This document shows, in pieces, positions 12,113 through 22,700 of a stretch of DNA of 64,000 nucleotides. Position 1 is the first letter of the stretch. Every line of letters begins with the position of its first letter. The notes beneath the pieces were generated by a model, which was not told where the DNA came from, did no database searches, and saw only the letters and a program-made list of their open reading frames with translations. Source of the stretch: Thinopyrum elongatum (taxonomy: Eukaryota; Streptophyta; Magnoliopsida; Poales; Poaceae); the NCBI GenBank assembly GCA_011799875.1, contig CM022297.1, positions 444,465,292 to 444,529,291 on the forward strand, in the 5' to 3' direction. Made by a program: the position numbers and the translations under genes.

Positions 12113-13162
12113 AAGCGTTTGCGGGAACCCGAGAGTATAAGCAGCGCGTCATCTTCGTCACCATCGATTTCATCGGCGAACTCGTTGTTCGTGGCCCCCG
12201 ACACGCCGGCTCGAGGAGGATGCGACATCGCTCCTCCGCCGCCTTGCCCAGTTTCCGTCATCTATCCCCGCTGTGGCCACGAGCGGCAGCGGAACCGAGG
12301 GACGGTGATGGCATGGCGACCCTGAATGCTTCGAGCAGTGCGGCCACTATGCGCACCCCGTTCGGGGAAAAGAGCGAAGTGGTAAGGTACATGGTTTCTT
12401 TCTCCCTCGACCACTTTCACTTGTCGACGATAGAGCCACCCTAGGTTTTAGCGTCGTCAATGTCGATGAGCCCGCGCGAAACACGGTTCAGCATTTGCCC
12501 TGCTAAGGGAGAATCCTGAGTATAGCGCCGGTGTGAATCCGTTGATTGATGCCCCGGGAAGCACGCTCCGGCATGGCCGTCCGCGTCAGCGTGACCTTTT
12601 GTGCCAACCTCCGTAAGATTGTCAAAAGTGTAAGTGGAAGGAGGGTGAAACCAGCCCAACCTTACGCCAAGTTCTGCCACCCGCAAGAGATTTGCGGGCC
12701 CCTCCGACTCTTGCCGAGGGACCGATAGTGGAACGCGAAGGGCCATCCGCCCAAGATATGCGAACGCGACAAGCGACCGCAACCAAGAAGGGAGAAAAGC
12801 GTGAGCTAAAAGCTAAGTTCACATGATCATTGCTCTTTTATATATCCAGAATTCGCATTTGCTTATCCCCCAGATACCAATGTTCTTTCGTATGGTCAAG
12901 CCTTTCGTGTGGCTGCACCTTAACGGATTTACCTGCGCCCTCGCTCTGTTTCAGGCCTGCTCACGGAGTGGGTGGCAGCATCAAGGGCTCCAAAGGAAAA
13001 GCCTGCCGAGACGTACTTTTGCCAGCCAAATGCTAAGGACCCGTTCCTTGCAGCAATCACGACAGTACGCTACTGGCAGGCAGCCAAAACACATAAAAAG
13101 AAACTAACCATACGAACTTCCATGGATAAAACGCAAGGCGGATAGCATGTGTTCAGAATTAA
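12113..13162. other. X1 internal region between primer site and antisense gene
   Basis: No supportable gene is present on either strand. The region is collinear, in reverse, with about 62720-63980 of X2, so it is a conserved but non-coding part of the family. Confidence 0.65.
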
Positions 13163-14848
13163 TTAGTACACCAGTTCAGCGCAAGCAAAAGAAGTACAAC
13201 GTCTAAACACATGACATGCATAATGTTTTGTTATATGGCGGGACGCCAATGCGAATGGTTCGGAGCCATGCTTGACGGCCTTATTGAGCCCTGGGAATGG
13301 AGAGCACCTTGTTGGCGTAGGGGGCAGCCTTCTTCTTAGCGGCAGAAACATCAGCATCTGCTGGGAGCTTCCTGAAGCCATCAGCAAGGTTGAGTTCGGG
13401 GTGGCGGTATGCGAAGTTGCTCAAGACCATGAAGAGGGCATTGCGGGCAAGCTTTCAAGACTCGCTTTCGAAAAGGGCGTCTCTTCCTTCTTCATGGGCC
13501 TTCAAGTTTTCATTCAACTCGTTGAAGAAGAGCCCTAGCTTGAATCTCGGGACCTCATAACCGCCAACCGATAAGACTAGCCCTTCCATGCCCATTGCTG
13601 CAGCCTGGGCTATGAGGCACTGGGCAATGTCGATCAGGCTTTTGATCCAAAGGTCGACCTGCTCAGATTGGTTCGCTAGCTTGTCCTCCGCATCCTTTCG
13701 AAGGTGCCTTGCGTTGTCCAGATCCTTCATCAGCTGCTTCTCGCGGACATCGCTGGACTCGATCGAGCTCTCCAGGGTGCTAATCCTGGCCTTCATGTCT
13801 TCAATGGTGCCATTGGCAGTCTCGAGGTCTTGACCCTTGGAGGAAAGCTGCGATTGCACCTCTTTCAGAAGTATCTCTGCTTTCTGCGCCTCCTCCTTGA
13901 GGGTCACGACTTCCTTGTCACTCCCGGCAAGCTCTTCTGTTAGTTTGGCCACCTGTTGGTCGAGATCAGCCCTGGCAGTAGATGTGGCGGCAAGATCAAC
14001 AGCAAGCTTCTTCAGTTGGGCGGCAGAGTCAGCAGTGACAACATCTAGGGATGCCTTGTGCTTTTCCTCCTGCTCCTTGGTACGTTGTTGTACAAGGGCT
14101 TCTAGTTCATCGTCCTTGGCGCGGAGGGTGGACTCGAGGTTCTACTCTCGGGAAGAGATGATCTGCTCCCTGGCGTTCAAAAGCGTTGTGCGCTCTGCCA
14201 GGCGGGCTTCTCGGGTGGCGACATCCTCTTTTGCCATGGCGGTACTCTCTTGCTGCCGCAGAAGGACTTGGAACGGTTTGCCGTGCCACTCCTGTAGCTC
14301 GATGCCCTTGTTCCTCAGCTTCTGATCTACGATGTTGGCGGAGTTTCGCTGCTCCTTGAGTGCCTGCCACTTCTGGCCGTACCGGTTCTGCATTTCTTTG
14401 ATGCCCGCTGCCACGAACTCTAGAAAGGACAGGTCCAAGACCGCATCAACAGAGCCATCAGTCTCTCTAATTTGCTGAGACAAGGGCACTATGATGCGCT
14501 GTATTTCTTCGTCTAGCTCTGCACTCGCTGCTCCCGAGGAACCGGGGGCTCCGAGACTGGGTTGGGCAAGCACCAATACCAGTTGGCTTGAGGTTGGCTG
14601 TGGGGTCCCAGCCGAGGTGCTAAAAGATGGAGGAGGGCTCATGGTTTGAAGGGGGATCTTCTCTTCAACCAGCACCCCCGATCCTGACACACTGCTGGAG
14701 GCCTGCCCTACTTCCTTCAAGGGCTCCTAGGCATCCCTGGCAGCGTGTTCCTGTCCCTGCATGGCAGCAATCTTGGCGGCCTCCTCTACGACATCTTTGC
14801 CAATGATGGCCACTTCCTCCAGCAACTCGGGCTCCTCGGCCAGCGGTG
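13163..14848 (-). pseudogene. X-family antisense gene, C-terminal coiled-coil exon only (broken)
   Basis: The minus strand encodes a long Glu/Lys/Ala/Leu-rich protein predicted to form a coiled coil: MAKLTEELAGSDKEVV begins the frame at 13952, and a more N-terminal frame runs 14720-14142 (LDLSFLEFVAAGIKEMQNRY). The 61124-62710 exon of X2 is its homologue. A splice acceptor (minus-strand 'acttgcag') lies at 14849-14851. In-frame stops interrupt it at 14728-14730, about 14142 and about 13455. The N-terminal Transposase_28-like exon present in X2 is absent, because a deletion joins the leader straight to the last intron. It runs opposite to the LTR promoters. Function is unknown. Confidence 0.75.
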
Positions 14849-15195
14849 CTGCAAGTAAAAGTAAACCAGCAATCATGAGGAGGAAGAAGATGAAGGATGG
14901 AGAAACAGGTGCGAATGAGCCATGCCTCTCCGTGTTTTTTTCCCTTTATGGGAGCGAACGTGGGGGAGAGGAGTGGTTCGTCGCTGCTTTCCTTCAGAAA
15001 GTTACCATTTCGACATTAACTACTACAGTCCCACGACCCCACGGCCTGCGGTAATTATGCGGAGTGGACGTTGGATGGATTGGTCATCATAGCAAATTGC
15101 TGCACGCGCAGTATATCTTCAACATGTGTTCGAGCACCATTTTGGGGCCTAACCCAAGTGCCCAGCGACACGTATGGCTCAGGCCCGGGGGCTTA
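14849..15195 (-). other. X1 antisense gene intron end, leader and polypurine region
   Basis: Read on the minus strand, the leader (cgcacctgtttctccat, near 14900-14920) matches the X2 leader at 54967-54985 and then joins the final intron directly. That join is the scar of an internal deletion. A TATA-like ccataaaggg lies near 14945. On the plus strand, 'ctcaggcccgggggctta' before 15196 is the candidate polypurine tract of X1. Confidence 0.6.
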
Positions 15196-16140
15196 TGTTG
15201 GGGTACACAAACAGGGGTGTATGTTTCCCCCTGACTTGTGCCCGGACAGGCAGGTCCCCGGCGCAACAGCAACAAGGCAAACTGCACCAAGCCTCCTAGA
15301 CAAGGCCAAGCAGACGAGATGGCTCTTTTAGAAACCAAAGGGCAGATCAAGAAGACCAAGACCAACCAAACAAGCAAGATATCATGAAGGAAAAACCTCC
15401 CTTGCCGGGCAGGCGAGCCTGGCGGGGTCGAGGTTACCTCAAGACAAGCCTCAAGACTCCCCCAGCAGGCTTGCCGGGGACGCCAAGGGCGGATTACCAC
15501 GCCAAAGCTCCACCGCTCCACCTCACAGCAACACAAGTCACCTATCGGAGCAGTGTCGAGCCCCCAAGTGACTATGTGGCCGTTATTTGGTACGTGGCAG
15601 GCCATTTCTGAGGAAGAATGCCCCTAATGACACCCGTCCAGGCGACGTGTCACGCGGACAGGCAAAAAGGTGGCTGAATGGTACGGCAAGGCTTGTCGGG
15701 CTACGCTATGATGTGACACTTAGCGGTGCATTTAATGCGCCCTGTCCTATCTGCAGAGTTAGGTATGATAGCACTGTGGCTATCGAATCATTGGATAAAT
15801 GACTGTTTTGCCATTGTGGTGACCCCTTGACCTATAAAAGGACGGCCGTGGCTACCTTAGAAAGGATTCGGACCCTTGTACGCTCGTACGCGTGTAGCTG
15901 CTCCCGCCCCGAGGTGACCTTGCCGGCTAGAGCGCTGCGTCTCCACCACGGTCCTTCCATCAATCCACCAAAGCAGGAGTAGGGTTTTACGCCTCACGGC
16001 GCCCCAAACCTGGGTAAAACTACCCGTGTCATCGTTGTCGTGCTGCTTTGTGCTTTCCGCTCTTTGTGCAATGTGCTCTTCCCCCTTGCTGAACCACAAG
16101 GGGCAGATGGCCCCATAGTTGGCCATGTGATACCACGACA
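15196..16140 (+). repeat. X1 right LTR
   Basis: This 945-bp copy of 11145-12089 has a clear TATA box 'tataaaag' at 15833-15840 and ends ccacgaca directly before the tagaa TSD. Confidence 0.93.
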
Positions 16141-16145
16141 TAGAA

Positions 16146-16263
16146 ATATAGGGGCTTATTGTTTCGCCTACCAACTTATTCACCTCAAGGGTGATGTCAA
16201 CAATAATAACTCATGCTCACTCATATCCAACTGGGTATTTGTGCCTAGATCTTCCCCACCACA
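16146..16263 (-). other. G1 internal 3' non-coding region, part 2
   Basis: This short piece of G1 lies between the X1 TSD and CACTA-A. Its last three bases (aca) are the CACTA-A target duplication. Confidence 0.6.
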
Positions 16264-16274
16264 CACTCATGGAG

Positions 16275-16640
16275 AGATGTGCTATACAAACGGTTTTTAC
16301 CCCCTTTCCGCGACAGAGTTTTAAACCGTCGCCTAGTGAGTGTGTGCGATAGGGGGGTCCTTCCCACACGACCCAGAAACCATCGGGGATGGGACCTCCG
16401 GCCACACAGGCGGGGGCAAAATGAGCTCGTGTGCGATCAGGCGAGGCATCGAAACCCAATCATTTCCGTTCGTATGTATATCCCACACGGTGAATCCCAG
16501 AAAAACGTTTCCATTCGTATGTATATCACACATAGTTTTTGTGTGGAAACGTTTGTGCAAGGTGGCCTAACGCAAACAGTTCTCTGCCGGAAGCCATGTG
16601 TGATTGTTAGTTGATCCAACACGCCTACTTTCTAGAAACC
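16275..16640. repeat. CACTA-A left subterminal repeat region
   Basis: Words such as 'tgtgtgcgat', 'cgtatgtatatc' (16470s and 16520s) and 'cgcaaacagttc' recur in both orientations. The same words occur in the right subterminal region at 22330-22800. In the CACTA superfamily such repeats bind the accessory transposon protein. Confidence 0.65.
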
Positions 16641-16939
16641 GTGTGGGTTGTTTGAGTTCATCACCCATGGTGTTGTCTGAGTAACCATCTGCAATAGAAA
16701 ACCCCAATAAGCAGGGTAATTAGCCTATTATTGATAATCCATGTAGTAATCAAATTGACATTTCTTATAAAACACACCAGATATTTCATATCTGTATAAC
16801 AGCAACCAGGATTTCATAATCGAATTACATCATATAGCTTCAGCACTCAGTTACACCAAAGAGGGATATAGCTAGCTACGCCATTACACAACAGCACCAA
16901 GTTTCACATACAACATCGAAAACCTTTATAAAAGTAGCA
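16641..16939. other. AT-rich sequence between subterminal repeats and B3 fragment
   Basis: I see no coding or structural signal. It probably includes the 3' untranslated region of the minus-strand B3-like gene. Confidence 0.5.
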
Positions 16940-17480
16940 TCATACACGGTAAATAGACAGATGAATCTCATCTAGTAAACTGCAGAAGCGGAAGGCAAAT
17001 ATTGAGCCTTCAGTGATGTTGAATGTCCTTGCAACTTTAGGCCAGTGGCTATGGATAATTGCCCGCCCAACCTTCGATCTCTTCAGGAAGACTTCAATAT
17101 TGTACCGTGGGTGTTGAATGAATACCTTCCTCGCCTCTTGACCATGCAGGTGGTTTGAGAGGTAATCATCGATGAACTGCTTTGAAAAGTACTGAAAACA
17201 AAGATATGCATAAATCGCTGTTATAAATTATGAAATGGCGCAAGGGGTAAAAACAAGGTAAAAGAGTTAGTACCATCCTATAGTTGACTGATGTCTTCTT
17301 CATTGTGCAAACAAAGTTCTTGCTGTTATTCGTCGCAAGTTTCTTCATCTTAACAATCTTTCTGAGTTTCTTGACTTGACTGATATTCATGGACATCTCA
17401 TTTCCCCATATGCAAAATGGGTCATACAATGGGTCTAAGCCTCTGACAGCAGGGCCTACATGCGCAAGACCAAATTGTAA
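16940..17480 (-). pseudogene. B3-type DNA-binding domain gene fragment carried by CACTA-A
   Basis: On the minus strand two exons can be read. The upstream one, about 17480-17274, encodes ...GPAVRGLDPLYDPFCIWGNE and ends at a GT donor (17271-17273). The second, 17191-16940, follows a 'tttgttttcag' acceptor and encodes YFSKQFIDDYLSNHLHGQEA, then a segment with IEVFLKRSKVGRAIIHSHWP and TFNITEGSIFAFRF, ending in a natural stop. The pattern (F...W hydrophobic core, GW-like turn, final EGSIFAFRF strand) is that of plant B3 transcription-factor domains; assignment is from recognition. The 5' end of the gene is not clearly delimited. It could be a captured host gene or an element-borne accessory gene. 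Confidence 0.65.
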
Positions 17481-17976
17481 GAAACCTAAATATTAGAATG
17501 ATTCCTGCAACTGCACAATAATGCGCTATTAGCGAAAGGACCATGCATGAGCAAACCTCGATGGTAAACCGCAGTGTCTCCCATTGTTTCCCTGCAACAC
17601 ATATAAGGAAGATCTTGATTAGGTTAATTGAGAGTTGCCATACTATCAGTAGAATATGTATTGAGTACAGCCAAATTTGTTTTATTTCTCACATGCATAA
17701 CAATACAAAATTGTACCCACAACAAATGAAAATCAAATTGCAGAATTGAACCAAACAGTTAAATGGACAACAGACCAAATGAACCAAAATAGTTAACTGA
17801 GCACGACATTGCAGAATAGAAACATTTACTAGAAGATAAGACAGTTAACGAAACAAAGAATGCTTGAGAATAGTACTATGAAATGTAGCAATTGTTGGAC
17901 GTAACTGTTAACTGAACATTACATTTCAGAATATGAGATTGCATATTAACATTACAGAGGACAAATCACTAGAAGG

Positions 17977-18165
17977 CACTGGCGGTGTCCTCGAGAAAAT
18001 AGCATGAACTGTATTTTAAAGTAGACAACCGCGTGGCGGTGTCGACGGTGGCCTTGAAGACGAGGTGCTCCTCCAAGATCTGGCGGTCGGCACGCATGAC
18101 AGCCATAGCGACCTCGTCCACGCGTGCGGCCGCGATTTGCTTCTCCGCTGCCAGATGCTACTGAG
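17977..18165 (-). pseudogene. candidate 5' exon with acidic helical segment
   Basis: One minus-strand frame reads AAEKQIAAARVDEVAMAVMR and then DRQILEEHLVFKATVDTATR, which has the composition of real helical coding sequence. The overlapping 234-codon frame does not. An in-frame TAG lies just upstream of LAAEKQ. It may be an upstream exon of the B3-like gene. No database family is recognised. Confidence 0.35.
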
Positions 18166-18333
18166 CTCCATGTTATACTGTGTGCAAAATGGCTGTGGGC
18201 GGCGCTTAATTGGAGGACGGGGCCAGTGAATTCGGCGGAAGGTGTCGCGCCATCGGTCAGGGCATGTGGGACAGGGAAGGAGGAGGATGGTGTGGGTGGG
18301 GTGTGGATTACCTGACCATATCGACGAGGCCAC

Positions 18334-18477
18334 GCAGCAAGAAGAAGGGTCACCGGCGAGGAGGCCGCGCAGCAAAAAGAAGGATTGACAGCGAGGAGGC
18401 GGCGCTGCAAGAAGAAGGGTCGCCAGCGAGGAGGCGGCGCTGCAAGAAGAAGGGTCGCCGGCGAGGAGGCCGAGCTG
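18334..18477. repeat. 36-bp minisatellite, four units
   Basis: Four units of 36 bp follow each other, built on gcagcaagaagaagggtc plus rccrgcgaggaggcsgc with a few substitutions. The period is a multiple of three, so it creates repeats of about 12 residues in any open frame. That explains the low-complexity reading frames found here on both strands. Confidence 0.85.
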
Positions 18478-18840
18478 CCAGTAAGCTGCAGTGAAGCTTT
18501 GAACTTGGAAAGCAAGGAGGAACGGTGGAAATATGGATTTTGTTCGGAGGGAGGGGGCGGGGAGATAGATATTTTTGCGGTGGCAGAAAAATTTCACTCG
18601 CTGCCGCGAGAAACTGGCGCGCAAGTGTGGTTCAAGCGCGGGCGGTGGACTGTAGATGACGAAGCTTCCTGCGTAAGCCAGACAAGATGGTGCGCCAAGA
18701 TATTTTATATCGCATCCCACACGATTCTTGCTAGTAAACTATTTGTGGTATACCTGATTTTTTTCATTATGTTTTGAAAGACAAAATGGTGTTACAGAGG
18801 GAAAGGATGGTGTTTGAATTGCTAGAACATTTATCTACAG

Positions 18841-20700
18841 TGAACATGCAACTACATGAGTGTCGTGTTAAAATTTGGAATTATTCCGGGTTCGTTTGGC
18901 ATTTTTATGCATTAATTGAGTTTCTAGGCATTTAATATGCATAATTCAAATTTGAACTACAAGCACATGCTCCAGTGCACCAAAGTTTGTTGAAAAATCA
19001 CATGTGTGTCTTTGGGTGAATTTATAGGTCCCGTGCAAGAATGGGAATGAAATTCAAACATCTAGGAGTCGTGGCTTGGCCGGGAACATTGAGAAACTTG
19101 GTTTTTAAATTCGTGTAAATCCTAAACTAGCCTAAAAATCAAGAAACTTGGCATGGAGATAATTCATGGCACCAGCATGCTGTGGTAAAATTTTTTGGCC
19201 GAATTGGGACAAGTTTTGGCATAAGCTTCTTGCAAATTGTAGCGTCTCTGAAGAAGGCGTGTGGTTTCGAGAGGGAACATGTCACCTTTGTGTGCGAAAC
19301 GACATACGCTGCCCCCCCTCTTGATTTTTTTACAAAGCAAACATAGAACTATACGAGTGTCGTGTCTAAATTTGGAATTATTCCAGGTTCGTTTGGCCCT
19401 TTTTATGCATTAATTGAGTTTCTGGGTATTTAATGTGAATAATTCAACTTTGAACTACAAGCACGTGCTCCAGTGCACCAAGGTTGGTTGAAAAATCATA
19501 TGTGTGTCCTTGGGTGAATTTCTAGGTCCCATGCAAGAAATGGGAATGAAATTCAAATATCTAAGCGCCGTGGCTCGGCCGATAACATTGAGAAACTTGG
19601 TTTTTTAAATTCCTGTAAATTCAAAACTCGCCTGAAAATCATGAAACTTGGCATGGTGTCATTTCATGGCACCAACATGCTGTGGTAAAGAAATTGGCCG
19701 CATTTGGACAAGTTTTTGTATAAGCTTCTTACAAACCGAAGCTTCTCTCAAGAAGATTCGTGGTTCCCGAGGGGGGACGTGTCACCTTTGTGTGCGAAAC
19801 GATATACGCTGCCTCCCCCCCTTGATTTTTTACAGAGGACATAGAACTATATGAGTGTAGTGTTAAAATTTGGAATTATTCCGGGTTCGTTTGGCTTTTT
19901 TATACATTAATTGAGTTTCTGGGCATTTAATGTGCATAATTCAAATTTGAACTACAAGCACATGCTCCAGTGCACCAAAGTTGGTTGAACAATCACATGT
20001 GTGTCCTTGGGTGAATTTCTAGGTCCCATGCAAGAAATGGGAATGAAATTCAAACATCTGGGCGTCGTGGCTCGGTCGGAAATATTGAGAAACTTGGTTT
20101 TTTAATCACTGTAAATCCAAAACACGTCTGAAAAACATGAAACTTGGCATGTTCTCATGACATGGCCCCAACATGCTGTGGTAATTTTTTTGGCCGAATT
20201 GGGACAAGCTTTGGTATAAGCTTCTTGCAAATCGGATCTTCTCTCAAGAAGGCTCGTGGTTTCGAGAGGGAACGTGTCACCTCCATGTGCGAAACGACAT
20301 ACACTACCTTCGCCCGCCTTGATTTTTTTACACAGACAGCTTAGACCAAATAGGAGTTTCGTGCTAAATTTTGGAATTATTCCGGGTTCGTTTGGCCTTT
20401 TTATACATTAATTGAATTTCCAGGCATTTAATGTACATAATTCAAATTTGAAGTACAAGCGCATGCTCAAGTGTGCCAAAGTTAGTTTAAAAATCATTTA
20501 TGTGTACTTGGGCAAATTTCTAGGTCCCATGCAAGAAGTGGGAATGGAATTCATACATCTGGGCGTCTTGGCTCGGCCAGAAACATCGAGAAACTTGGTT
20601 TTAAAATTCCCGTAAATCCAAAACTCGCCTGAAAATCATGAAACTTGGCATGGTGTCATGATATGGCACCAACATGCTGTGGTAAATTTTTTGTCCGATT
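18841..20700. repeat. ~498-bp tandem repeat, about 3.7 units
   Basis: The word 'aaatttggaattattcc' recurs near 18870, 19368, 19865 and 20365, giving a period of about 495-500 bp. Each unit also contains 'gcattaattga', 'acaagcacatgctccagtg' and 'gaaacttggcatg' in the same order. Units differ by scattered substitutions and small indels; the fourth breaks off near 20700. No gene is supportable in it. The short frames beginning MAWCH/MACSH are consequences of the repetition. Confidence 0.9.
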
Positions 20701-21300
20701 TGTGAAGGCGCGCACATTAATAATCAACAAAGTCATTTTGGAACAAGTGCTGTCACGTTACAAATTGGAAACACAAGTATTATTGAAACCGTGGGCGTTC
20801 TACTTACCATTTACGTGCCGCCACGCGTCCCCTTTTTTTATTGGCTAGGAGGTGCCGTGCGGGGTAGCTATTTGAGTACGGGAGGCGTGCGATTAGACCC
20901 CTGCACGTGCTCATTGAGAGGAGAGCCCTTTGACTTCTATCCGCCGCCCACCTCTCTCCCAACATCTCCATTAATGGCGCCCGAGCCCCTGTTTCATGGC
21001 GTGGCTATGTCTCACTCGACTGAGATTTAAGAGAGAAAAAAGAAAATTTGAAAAGAAAGTTTTGCATGGATCTTGATGTAAGATTCGACGGACCTATATA
21101 ACATCGATTGCGACTTATAGCAAGACTGATGAATATAAGGACGATGAAAGTGGATAATAATTGTCTTACATATATAGGAAGATAATGAAAAAAGCCACAT
21201 GCGGCAACACCCGAAATACACAAGGGCAAAAGAAGAAGGAAGACAATGATCTAGCTCGCTGATCTCTACTTTCTTGATGCGTTGCTGCAGACCGCGAAGA
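20701..21300. other. sequence between tandem array and coiled-coil gene
   Basis: No supportable gene is visible. 20820-21000 is moderately GC-rich. 21030-21240 may be 3' untranslated sequence of the minus-strand gene ending at 21301. Confidence 0.5.
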
Positions 21301-21973
21301 CTAGTTCTCGCGGCGAGTGGTGATGAGCCCTTTCGTGTCCTCAAGACGCTGCTTGAGAGCATCCACGGATTCCTCCACCAGCCTTTGGTGCTCGATGCGA
21401 AGCATGGCATTCTCGTCCATAAGTTTCTTGACGATGACGCCGGTCCTCTGCAACAAGGCAGTGGTATCCTCGTGCTGCTTCATCGTTCCGATGAACTTTG
21501 CCCTCAGTAGGTCGCGCTCGGTGCGGAGCTTCGCCTTGTCCTCCCCTAGTCCTCGGATGATGCTGGTAGCATTTTCAAAGGAGGCATTCATCTCGTCCTG
21601 CTGCTTCATCCAGTCTGAGATCCGACCCATCAGGTCATCGAGCATAGCGCGCATGCGCCTGTGAGAGTCCTTGCCTGCCTGCGAGACATTTTCCCAGGCC
21701 ACCGCGGCGCGGGAGGACATCTCTGCTGCATTTGCGGCATGGCAGGACATCTCTGCTGCTTCCGCGGTGCGGCCGGACCAGTCTGCTGCATCGACGGCGC
21801 GGCGGGACCGCAATGCTGCTTCGGCGGCGCAGCGGGGACCTCTTTGCTGCTACGGCCGCGCGGCGGGACATGTCGGCTGCTTTAGCGGCAAGGCGGGACA
21901 TCTCTCATGCTTTCGCTTCCATGCTCGCCTCTCCCTGGTGGTAATCTCTTGACCCAGAACTCACGCTGGCCAT
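21301..21973 (-). pseudogene. Ala-rich coiled-coil protein gene of CACTA-A (decayed)
   Basis: A minus-strand ATG at 21973 opens MASVSSGSRDYHQ. The frame is cut after 22 codons by TGA, where the following repeats suggest Arg (CGA to TGA is a C-to-T change), and a frameshift lies near 21815-21840. Downstream, 21813-21301 encodes RAVDAADWSGRTAEAAEMS and then a predicted helix with DDLMGRISDWMKQQDEMNAS, AKLRTERDLLRAKF and DENAMLRIEHQRLVEES, ending at TAG. The N-terminal part repeats AADMSRRAA-type units of about 9-12 residues. A TATA-like box stands about 55 bp upstream. No known family is recognised; it may be a structural accessory protein of this CACTA lineage. Confidence 0.6.
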
Positions 21974-22024
21974 GGCAAACGCAAGGGAACGACGAGGAAT
22001 GTGCAGTCATCTTGGAGTAGTAGT

Positions 22025-22032
22025 ATTTATAA
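22025..22032 (-). promoter_or_regulatory. TATA box of the coiled-coil gene
   Basis: The plus-strand 'atttataa' reads ttataaat on the minus strand, about 55 bp upstream of the ATG at 21973. The spacing fits a plant core promoter with a short leader. Confidence 0.5.
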
Positions 22033-22329
22033 CCGAGTACTAATATGCTCCTAAGTGGGAAACTGTTTAAGTTTTGATCGGTGTGAACAGGTTTGCAATT
22101 ACATATAGCATGGTGGTAATTTGGAATGTGACGAGACGCAGGCTCAAAATTTATTGACTGTTCTATAATTTCTAAGTGTGGCACTATTCCCGGACGGTGT
22201 AACGTGGGCACGCTTTCTCGACCGCGTACGTGGCGTTTGCACCATAGGGTGCACCGCAATAGGCGATGTCAGCACACGTCTTGTTCCAACAACCGTGCGC
22301 ACTTGTTATTACCATCGCGCACACTTCTT

Positions 22330-22700
22330 TTAATTAGAATGTGTGCCCGTCTAGCGCACACACGTTGATCTGTCTAACTGTTTCTGTTTGTTGTGGCTAA
22401 TCGCAAACAGTTCATCCATGTGAAGTGTATGCCGTCAATCACAGACATGTTGATCTGGCTGACCATTTCTATTGTGTTGCCTAATCGCAAACAGTTCATC
22501 CGTCTGAAGTGCATGCCCTCAATTGCACACACCTTCATCTGGCTGCCCGTTTCTGTTGTTCCGCCTCATCACAAACAGTTAATCCGACTGAACTATATGC
22601 CGTATATCGCACACACCTTCATTTGGCTGCCCATTTCTGTTCTTCTTCCGCATCACAAATAGTTCATTGAACTGAACCGTATGCCCCTAATCACACGCGC
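22330..22700. repeat. CACTA-A right subterminal array (~81-bp repeats)
   Basis: A unit of about 81 bp with 'cgcaaacagttcatccg', 'gaagtgcatgccctcaa' and 'cacaccttcatctggctg' recurs three to five times. The period is divisible by three, so it yields an 89-codon frame with a 27-residue repeat. I treat that frame as an artefact of the array, not a gene. Confidence 0.8.

Larger units (their letters stand above)
11145..16140 (+). mobile_element. X1: complete non-autonomous LTR retrotransposon with an antisense gene
   Basis: Two LTRs of exactly 945 bp (11145-12089 and 15196-16140) share the TGTTGGGGTACACAAA start and CCACGACA end. The perfect 5-bp TSD 'tagaa' is at 11140-11144 and 16141-16145. A primer-site candidate follows the left LTR, and a purine/G-rich tract precedes the right LTR. 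TATA boxes on the plus strand agree with plus orientation. No gag, protease, integrase or reverse transcriptase is present; the only gene-like content is on the minus strand (13163-14848). By eye the two LTRs differ at roughly one base in 16 over the first 200 bp, so the insertion looks old. Confidence 0.93.

Noticed and set aside
18016..18720. 234-codon minus-strand frame
   Set aside because: Most of it is the 36-bp minisatellite in a Leu/Ser/Ala-rich frame; only the short alternative frame at 17977-18165 looks like coding sequence.
22393..22662. 89-codon frame with a 27-residue repeat
   Set aside because: It mirrors the ~81-bp subterminal repeat of CACTA-A; the repetition, not selection, keeps it open.
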